NCBI GenBank assembly: GCA_015179125.1
Contig: WHVA01000429.1
Coordinates: 35,736-99,735 of the forward strand
DNA length: 64,000 bases
Source of the DNA: Gautieria morchelliformis
Taxonomy: Eukaryota > Basidiomycota > Agaricomycetes > Gomphales > Gomphaceae
Reading direction: 5' to 3'
Shown here: piece after piece, positions 56,864 through 64,000 of the stretch
How the letters are laid out: each line of letters begins with the position of its first letter
Position numbering within the stretch: the stretch's first letter is position 1
Made by a program: the position numbers and the translations under genes
Notes under the pieces: generated by a model
What the model was told of the DNA's origin: nothing
Database searches by the model: none
Seen by the model: only the letters and a program-made list of their open reading frames with translations

Positions 56864-57258
56864 GGCAGCGAAGGGTACTGCTATCCCCCGAATTCACGCA
56901 AGCTACAGGGATGAAGACATTCTCCCTGGAGCAGCCAATCGCGCTGCAGCTAGCCTGCATAGGCAGCCGTTCCACGATCAACTATGGAACGAACACAACC
57001 ATCAAATTTGGTCGTGAGAAATACGATGAATATTTCGATGTAGCGAACATCGAATATTACGACACTATCTTAGGGACACCGTTCCTAAGGAGATTCGGCA
57101 TAACCCTGGACTTCTCGAGCCCAGGGACGATCCGCAAGGGGAACGAAGTGATCCCCACAGGCAAGGTCTCATTCGATGATGACGGATCGACGAATGAGGA
57201 CAAGGGGCCACGGGTGAGCAGGATCACCCAGGCACCAAAGCCTAACCTGGCTCATTGA
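56864..57258 (+). pseudogene. Element A protease, downstream part
   Basis: Just after the ATAGC duplication the sequence resumes with GGCAGCGAAGGG, supplying the Gly of the D-S-G motif begun at 48,680. A one-base shift follows. The frame then carries the retropepsin body and the flap-to-end block YYDTILGTPFLRRFGITLDF, and stops at 57,256-57,258. Split by element B and frameshifted. Confidence 0.85.
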
Positions 57259-57336
57259 AGCCAGGAGAACGAGTCGCAGGACGACTCGTCCTCGAACTCA
57301 CCCTACAACCGTAGGGAGAGGCGCTCTCACCTAACG

Positions 57337-58941
57337 GTGAAAGCGATGGGAAAGAGGAAAGCGGGTCCGCGCGCCGCAGGACCTAATAGATGCCAACAGC
57401 GCCTAATGGCTTCTAAGCCAACCACCACCATCATCCTCATGAATGATGACCTTCCTCGCCTCCGCGAGGAATGGATGGAACGAATCACTGACTTAGTCAG
57501 TGGAATTCCATTAGAACTCCCACCACTATGGGAGATCAACCATGAGATCAACCTCATCGATCCCAACAAGCACATGCAGTATCGACTACCGAAATGCCCC
57601 GAACATTTCCAAGAGGAACTGTCGGCTAAGATAGAATGATACACCACTGCAAAGTGGTGGATTCCGGCAGTCGCACAGCAGGCAGTGCCCATGCTGTGTG
57701 TGCCGAAGAAGAACGGTACATTGCAAACCATCTTTGATCTGCGCCAGCAGAATGAGAACACGATGAAGGACGTCACGCCCTTCCCGGATCAAGATATCAT
57801 TCGCAGCGACATGGCTCGCTGTCAGTATCGAACAAAACTCAATATGTCAGAAGCATATGAGCAGATCCTGATCCATCCGGATCACGGAGCAAAGACTGCC
57901 TTTGCCACGATCCTTGGCACCTTCAGGAGCCAGGTGATACAGATTGGGGACTGTAATGCCCCATCAACATTCCAACGGCTGATGACAGCCATTTTCCGCA
58001 ACTGCATAGGTCGCTTCGTCCATGTATACATGGACAACATCTTCATATTCTCGCTCTCAATACAAGAGCATGAAGAGCACCTTTACATCGTCTTTGACAG
58101 ACTGAGGAAGAATCACCTTTTTCTGAGCAAGAAAAAGGTGGACCTCTATTCCATCCAAATGGAGTGTCTCGGCCATATCATCGATGGCCGAGGGGTACAT
58201 GCCGACGAGGACAAGATGCAATGCATCCACGAGTGGCGCAGGCCACGGACGTTCAACGACGTCCAGCGTTTCCTCGGGCTGGTACAGTATCTGGCACACT
58301 ACATGCCAGATGTTAGCGCATATACCACCCCACTATCGGGCTGTGCGCGTAATAACCGTCCATTCGAATGGACGCCACTACTAGACAAATGCTGGCAAAG
58401 CATTAAGGCGTTGGCTTGTAAGGCCCCGATCCTGCGTCCAGTAGACGCAAGGTGCCCAGAGCCAATCTGGGTGATCACTGACGGATCAAAAGCCGGTGTC
58501 GGTGCGGTCTACAACCAAGGTCCTGACTGGAAAACTTGTCGACCTGCCGGCTTCTTGTCAAAGAAGTTCAGCGTTGCTCAGCAACACTACCGGACTCACG
58601 AGCACGAGACGATCACGGTGCTCGAGGCTCTCCTGAAATGGGAGGACAAACTGCTGGGGCGAAGGTTCACCCTCGTCACAGACCACAAAGGGCTCGAGTA
58701 CTTTGAGACCCAGAAGAGCCTATCTGACCGCCAGGTCAGATGGTGGGAGTTTCTCTCCCGGTTCAATTTCAACACCGTTCACGTTGACGGTATAGAGAAC
58801 AAGGTAGCAGACTGCCTGTCACGCTGCTACGAGAATGACATGAGTGATGACAATCACCCGGACCACGTCTTCGTGAACGCGGATGGGCGTTTAGACCCAG
58901 ATGGTGAGTTATTGCCCACCGACCGGTATATCGAGCCTTGA
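57337..58941 (+). pseudogene. Element A reverse transcriptase-RNase H
   Basis: Linker frame 57,337-57,639 ends at TGA after ELSAKIE. RT-RNase H reads from 57,640 to 58,941. Motifs: PMLCVPKKNGTLQTIFDLR, RTKLNMSEAYEQI, CNAPSTFQRLM, then the catalytic box as YMDN instead of the required (Y/F)xDD. RNase H motifs VITDGSKAGVGAV and HEHETITVLEALLKW are present. Loss of the second catalytic Asp (D to N, a single G-to-A change) disables the polymerase. Confidence 0.88.
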
Positions 58942-59079
58942 ACAGCGGCGACAAGACGCTCTAAATGCCTCGCCAAGAAGACAGAGGCGAGAGTAACGGA
59001 ATCCGCGGCATTAAACGAGGGCTCACCAGAGCCCGCGAACGTCGCCGCATCACGCGACGACGATGATGTCAGAGCCATC

Positions 59080-60290
59080 GCCGCATGAAATGACGGCGCG
59101 CCCCTGCGCTGGGTCGTCGAGCAAGGCGTAGACCTGTCTAAGGTCCTACGAGACGCGTACCACAGGGACACCATGTTCACAAAGATCATGGCGCACCCGA
59201 GATTCGGGATCCGGGACGGGCTGATCTGGACTAAGAATCAGCTCAAAAGAGACGTCATTGCCATCCCCCGCTCTGTTCTTCAAGGGGGAAGGAAGCTGAT
59301 CGAAATTATCATCGATCGGGCACATCAGATAGTCGGCCACTACGGCCATCTGAAGACTTCAAACTACGTTCGAAGAGCATATTGGTGGCTGGGCATGAGC
59401 CCCGACATAGAAGCGTTCTGCACATCGTGCGCGAGGTGTCAGATGACGAAAACCGGACCACAACGGCCCAAAGGCCTACTACACAGCTACCCATTCTAGA
59501 TAGGCCATGGCAGTCGATTGGCATCGACTTCATGGGCCCCTGCCCAAATCCAACGGCTGTGACTACCTGATGGTAGTCATTGACCGACTAACGTCACTCG
59601 TACACCTCGTACCAACCATGACGAGTGTGTCACCCAAGAGAGTAGCCTGGCTGTTTCTGAAGGAGGTCATTCGACTCCACGGAGTTCCCGACTCCATCGT
59701 CTCGGACAGAGACTCGAAGTTCACGTCGATCTTCTGGCGTGAACTACAGCAACTCATGGGGACTAAGCTCCTCATGTCAACTGCCTTCCATCCCCAAATG
59801 GATGGAGCCACCGAGCGGGCAAACCGCTCAATCAGCCAGATATTACGCACGGTCGTCAGAGACGATCAGAAGGATTGGGCATTGAAATGCCCAATGGTTG
59901 AGGTCGCCCTCAACAGCAACGTCAGCGCAACCACAGGGCTCGCACCTTTCGAGCTGAACCAGGCTATATGCCGCGGATAGACCTCCCCATGGCCGTGGAC
60001 ACCCCGTTCAAGGGGGTAGCCCGGTTCGCACATCAGGCAAAATGGAACCTGATGGCGGCACACAATGCAATCATAGAGCATCGAGTGACGCAAACGTTTC
60101 ATGCAAACAAGAAACATATGGCGAGGACAGGTACGGGCCAACGACCGCATCTACCTTCGACACAAAACCTAACTCTCCCGAAAGGAAGAGCCAGAAAACT
60201 AGTCCTGCGGTACATCGACCGTACCGCATCGTCGAGGCTCACAACGACGCCTCGACGGTGACCCTGATCTTCCCGACGAGCTGAAAAGCC
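59080..60290 (+). pseudogene. Element A integrase
   Basis: The HHCC zinc finger (HQIVGHYGHLKTSNY ... FCTSCARCQ) lies at 59,320-59,450. After a frame change come the core motifs GIDFMGP, IVSDRDSKFTSIFW and HPQMDGATERANRSI, covering all three D, D, E positions (59,510-59,830). The later part again shifts frame (YRIVEAHNDASTVTL). At least three frame breaks. Integrase inserts the cDNA into host chromatin. Confidence 0.85.
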
Positions 60291-60359
60291 ATCGCATTTC
60301 ACCGGTCTTCCATTCAAGCCTCATATGGTGATACGAGGCCAACGACGAATTGTTCCCCC

Positions 60360-60570
60360 ATCGTGAGGCCAAGTCATTTTATGACTTTGGAGCAAATGAC
60401 GACGAGGAGTGGCTCATCGACGAGATTATCGCACATGATGGATAAACTCGACGGACCTGGAGTTCCAGGTCCGTTGGACCCTAGGGACATGACATGGGAA
60501 CCCATGTCGTCCTGCAAGGACCTTGAAGCCCTAGATAGCTATCTAGAGCTTCGGGGGGTGGAAAGCCACG
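60360..60570 (+). pseudogene. Element A chromodomain remnant
   Basis: Broken frames give EEWLIDEIIAHDG and then MTWEPMSSCKDLEALDSYL. This is the beginning and end of a C-terminal chromodomain, including the aromatic WEP motif. A stop (TGA/TAA cluster) separates them. Places the element among chromoviruses. Confidence 0.6.
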
Positions 60571-60676
60571 CGACCTCCCCCAGACGCGCTGGCCACAGCC
60601 GCGGGTTAAATTTTCGCCTCGATCTTTCCGAGTGCGCATCGCTTCTTGGAAGCAACCACCATCATCACCCACGAAG

Positions 60677-62640
60677 ATGATGCCCCCCAAAGATGGGATG
60701 GACGTTGATCTGTCAACGTCCACAACGCGAACAATGGCCCCGAGACAGGGGGCCCAGGATATTCTCTGTGCTCCAATAGACCAGGAGCACTGGATTATCA
60801 TGGGATGGGAGGACGCCCTTGCCATCGTCCACCCGGACGATTGCGCAACATGCGCAGACTACGCCACGCACCTTAGGGCCGCGACCAGCACCTGCAAGGT
60901 CAAATTGCGGGATGAAGACATCGGCGACGCCGTCAATGCCGCTTGGGGATGGCTCCCAAGGGGCATCGCACGTGACGCGCGAGAAGAGCCCCTCCGGGAC
61001 ATCCACGACCTTAAAAAAGAGGTCAAGGAGCTGGAACGCGCGGTCGAGGACCGCGACGATGCGCTCGCAACCGAGCGCGCCAGGATCAAGGAACTGGAGC
61101 AACAGCTGAGCGCAGCCCAGCTCCAGGTTACCCTGGTCCACGCTGCCTCAAAAAGGCCGCGACATGACCCGGCCATGGCCCCAGTGGCCAGGCCATCCTC
61201 ACCTCGCGCAACGGCGCCGTTGCCGGCGCGCGCAACATCGGGCTAGCGTCCCGATTGTCGGTGCCGACCCCGACAACGACAACGATGGAAGGGCAGAGCA
61301 CGCCTTCCGACTCTGCGTACGGCGTCCCCGATGGATGGAGTCCGACTCATCCGTCTGGAAGACGTATGACCCGAACGGGCACAGAGGCTGGCAGAGCAGC
61401 CAAAGAAAAAGCGCAAGAAATTGCGCGGCTCCCCCCACACCGTCAATGGGCTAGCCATTGCGAAGGAAAGCGCGATTAGCGCTTACCTAGCGGCGTCATC
61501 GTCACACACCGTCAACGACCCCGCCATTCAGCGGCGGGTAGCACAGATCGAGGCCCAGTACATCGGGCCTGGCGTGGCCCTGCCTCCGCCGGTGGGGACA
61601 GTTCACCCTCCCTACCCGGGGAGGGAGTGATCATACCACTCGGAGACCCACCGATCTCCGAGACGGGCCTCCTACCACGGCTGGTAGGAAAGGCCCAACA
61701 GCGTCATACTCAATGGTACGACGTCTGCCCGCTCGACGACCCACGCTTCGTCGAACTCATAGTGTGGGCAAAAGAAACACTGCAGCTCGCGCGTACGCGC
61801 GAGATGATCGGCGTATTCAAACGCATCGAGTGCAAACAACACGCTCGCAATCCCAAAAGGGATTGTCTCGTGATAGCGGGCAGTACCCCACACGACATCG
61901 CGGCCATTCTGAAGGGTTGGATACACAACCCTGAAGGGATCCCATCCACCATCCGTGACAACGCGGATGGAACCTTCAACCTAGACGACATGGACATCTG
62001 GATGTGGTTGAAGGCCCTTGCGCCCCGGGTCAAAGGGGTCGCATCACCACTCAGGGCAAGGCTACTCGACCTCTTCAGTTCGACAGACCAATGGTCGAGC
62101 CTCGTCGACGCCAGGAAGTGCTGATGCCCCAGAGCACCACCCTGCGGCCCTCAATCACGGGCCCATTCCCTGTGGAGGGCCGAGCCGGCCCTGACATCCC
62201 ACTCGCGGAGATCGCGAGATGGTTGGCCCGCTACGCGGGAGTCACTCGCGAGCGAGTGGCGCGCATTGAACACTATGTTCAACGCAGCATCACCGGCGCG
62301 GCATTCAGTGCCACCGCTCGCGAGGGCCAACAAAAGGTCATCGAGACCAGCCACGTGAGGCCGCAGTGCCGCGACCCCTCACTCACGCCCAGCTCGACCG
62401 AGAGCTGGCGCGCTTCCGGCCCCCTCCCCGGCCGTTGAGGCCATGCTCCGCGAGGACATGGGCCCCAGCACCCAAGCAGATACCGCCGCTAGTGGTGAGG
62501 CCGACCAGCCTCACCCAATCACCACCGATGACGCGGAGGTGCCCCCGGAGGAGTCACGTGCTCCCCCGGCCCCGTACGACAACGACGTCATTGTATCGGC
62601 CACTCTAGAGGACTCCCTCATGGATGACCTCTATGAGTAG
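60677..62640 (+). pseudogene. Element A third ORF region (accessory, frame-broken)
   Basis: Coding-like sequence fills the 2 kb between the chromodomain and the 3' polypurine tract. Segment 1 (60,677-61,246) has a folded-looking start (HWIIMGWEDALAIVHPDDC) and a strong coiled coil (DLKKEVKELERAVEDRDD). Segments at 61,255-61,479 and 61,421-61,630 are in other frames. Segment 4 (61,627-62,124) is globular (ISETGLLPRLVGKAQQRHTQ ... DMDIWMWLKALAPRVKG). The last (62,443-62,640) is acidic and ends LMDDLYE. No family recognised; unrelated to the C/D accessory ORF. Confidence 0.55.
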
Positions 62641-62676
62641 TAGTTAACCCCTATAGTTGTTTATAGAGGGGGAGGG

Positions 62677-62908
62677 TGTAAATAACCCGTGTATCTACAT
62701 GTACAATAGTTATTACATAATCCCAGTGGGCCCCTTAGGACCCACTGTATAGTTTATGCGTGGGAACTGGCTAGATGTGTGGGAACTGGCTAGCAGTCCC
62801 CATCGCATCTTACCCTTACACTGTCACTACGTAGCATCAGAATACCACACATTGGTCAAGTTCTGTCGTGCTCTTGTGACTTAAGGCTTAAGATAGACAT
62901 CCTTTACA
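62677..62908 (+). repeat. 3' LTR of element A
   Basis: 232 bp, TGTAAATAACC to CTTTACA, preceded by the polypurine tract AGAGGGGGAGGG (62,665-62,676). Contains a direct duplication of GTGGGAACTGGCTAG, absent from the 5' LTR. Confidence 0.88.
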
Positions 62909-63394
62909 CCCTTGATGCCATGTAATACATGGGTTGCTTTGCTCCTGACATTGTTTCGAAAGCAGAAGTGCAGAAGTAGAGTGAACGTGATGAAGCGAAT
63001 GGAACTTGTGGAAGTGCTTCCAGAGATGGAAGTGGAATGGAGGTGGAGCTCAGAGCAGGGTCAGAACTTGATAAGGGGGCATCCCCTGACACATATTCAT
63101 CCATGGTATGTTCTCATTTCATCATGAGCTAAGTTTAGATGTCTCAAATGTTTTCTTTTACCAAAGATTCCACGCAGGATGAGGGTCAAGGCCAGGGTTA
63201 TTGCAGTGCAAGTTGGGACATGCACCAGGAGCATGTTCTATTTTTATAGAAAACATGACAGATTCTCTGTTGGAGTAATTTGAGGGCATCTGGAGAATAC
63301 ACTGTAACATCTAGCTTTGTAACAGAGGGCCTACAATGCTCTTTTTGTTCATCTGTTGTGATAGAGATTTTTGACAAAGAACATTACAGGAGAG
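62909..63394. other. Intergenic with a dispersed-repeat fragment
   Basis: 62,985-63,060 on the plus strand encodes MKRMELVEVLPE, similar to the start of the low-complexity ORF at 43,535-42,719 (KRTELVEVLPE). The rest shows nothing recognisable. Confidence 0.4.
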
Positions 63395-64000
63395 TTATGA
63401 GGATTTTGAGACTTGAGTCCCAACTATAATTGAATCTTTTAAATTTGCAGTGTGTATTAACCCGTGAAAAAGTGCAAGTGCTTCTGCAGCATTAGGTCTC
63501 CTCTGAGTTTCATCGTGTGTAATGATATCAATCAGATGCTTGCATGGTGGGTAACTCAACAGGATAGAAGCAGGGCTTTGGGGATCCTTGAGATACAATG
63601 TGAGACATTGTCAACTAGCATAAAGCAAGAGCAAAGCGGCACTACTAACCACATTTGCAGTAGCTGTTATATGATCCCTCAAAAGGGCACCCACAGCATA
63701 AACATCACAGGAGAAGAGATTGACAGGGTCATCCTTGAGGAGCTCTGGCGCCAGCACTTTGGGATGGAAGCGTATTTCATCTGGGTGCCGTATGGCATCG
63801 TCCCGTGCACAGATGTGCGACTCGCAAAGTCAATCATGATGAAGGTGTACTTGGCTCCACATGGACCGAAATCTCTTGGTGTCGAGTCGAACGGGCCAGA
63901 GGTGTTGCCTGCAAGCATGTTCATGACTACGTTCAAATTGTGGAGATCCTGTTCAGTGCTTTGTACTAAGGTGTTTATTATAAGCAGCAGATGGGACTCA
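63395..64000 (-). CDS. Protein kinase-like gene, C-terminal part, runs off the window
   Basis: Minus-strand frames contain YTFIMIDFAS, comparable to a kinase DFG-region strand with Gly replaced by Ala. In other frames follow a PE-type block (VLAPELLKDDPVNLFSCDVYAVGALL, in two parts) and a final helix block RRPNAAEALALF. These resemble the C-lobe of basidiomycete kinase-like proteins, in which the catalytic motifs are often degenerate. Frame changes near 63,820 and 63,620 may be introns or lesions. The 5' part lies beyond 64,000. Gene against pseudogene cannot be decided. Confidence 0.5.

Larger units (their letters stand above)
45587..62908 (+). mobile_element. Gypsy chromovirus A, outermost layer of a nest
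   Basis: Bounded by LTRs at 45,587-45,801 and 62,677-62,908. Internal order: gag with zinc knuckle, protease, RT, RNase H, integrase, chromodomain remnant, then about 2 kb of further coding-like sequence. A polypurine tract (AGAGGGGGAGGG) abuts the 3' LTR. The host sequence is interrupted by B and C from 48,681 to 56,858. Without them the element is about 9.1 kb. The LTRs are clearly diverged, and the 3' copy has an internal GTGGGAACTGGCTAG duplication. I found no matching target duplication (TCATC against CCCTT). The element is old and disabled. Confidence 0.9.

Noticed and set aside
1-64000. CRISPR arrays, bacterial operons, riboswitches, rRNA or tRNA genes
   Set aside because: None seen. 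The spliced genes and LTR elements show eukaryotic DNA, and I found no B-box-containing cloverleaf or rRNA-like stretch by eye. A tRNAscan run would settle the tRNA point.

Overview
The window is nuclear DNA of a filamentous basidiomycete, most likely an Agaricomycete. Protein-coding genes are cut by many 46-90 bp GT-AG introns, there are no operons or Shine-Dalgarno sites, and the repeats are chromodomain Ty3/gypsy, Ty1/copia and LINE-like elements. The species cannot be named from sequence alone.

Layout. 1-2,600: GC-rich DNA with a degenerate 238-bp repeat and no convincing gene. 2,769-9,000: retrotransposon graveyard. It holds the 3' end of one gypsy element (accessory ORF plus LTR, the ORF broken by a LINE tail) and a decayed minus-strand gypsy element broken by two solo LTRs. 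10,683-15,783: a six-exon, 1,607-residue NLR-type receptor (patatin, NB-ARC, then 18 nearly identical 42-residue TPR units), divergent from an unknown gene (15,967-16,792). 17,037-36,043: mostly housekeeping genes: Kelch protein, NHP6-type HMG-box protein, cytosolic leucyl-tRNA synthetase, secreted chitin deacetylase-type enzyme, KIN1/KIN4-like kinase and an oxysterol-binding protein. 37,070-41,215: a tandem pair of zinc-dependent polyol/alcohol dehydrogenase genes with the same ten-exon structure; a MITE lies just upstream of the first. 42,077-45,586: a TRIM element, a low-complexity ORF and a truncated copia element.

45,587-62,908 is a three-level nest. An old chromovirus (A) was split inside its protease catalytic motif by a 1.69-kb LTR-like sequence (B, TSD ATAGC). 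B was in turn split by a younger chromovirus (C, TSD CTCAC). Both chromoviruses carry extra coding sequence between pol and the 3' LTR. The C accessory ORF is also found at 2,769-3,731. B carries 17 copies of TGACTCA plus CCAAT boxes ahead of a TATA box. 63,395-64,000 is a minus-strand kinase-like fragment that runs off the window.

Most unusual items: the highly homogenised NLR repeat array with a stop in the last units; the recurring accessory ORF of the C/D gypsy family; the TGACTCA-rich LTR; and a TRIM whose primer-binding site matches the anticodon half of initiator tRNA-Met. Exon coordinates were derived by hand from splice consensus, frame continuity and family motifs. All multi-exon models close in frame, but none has transcript support here.
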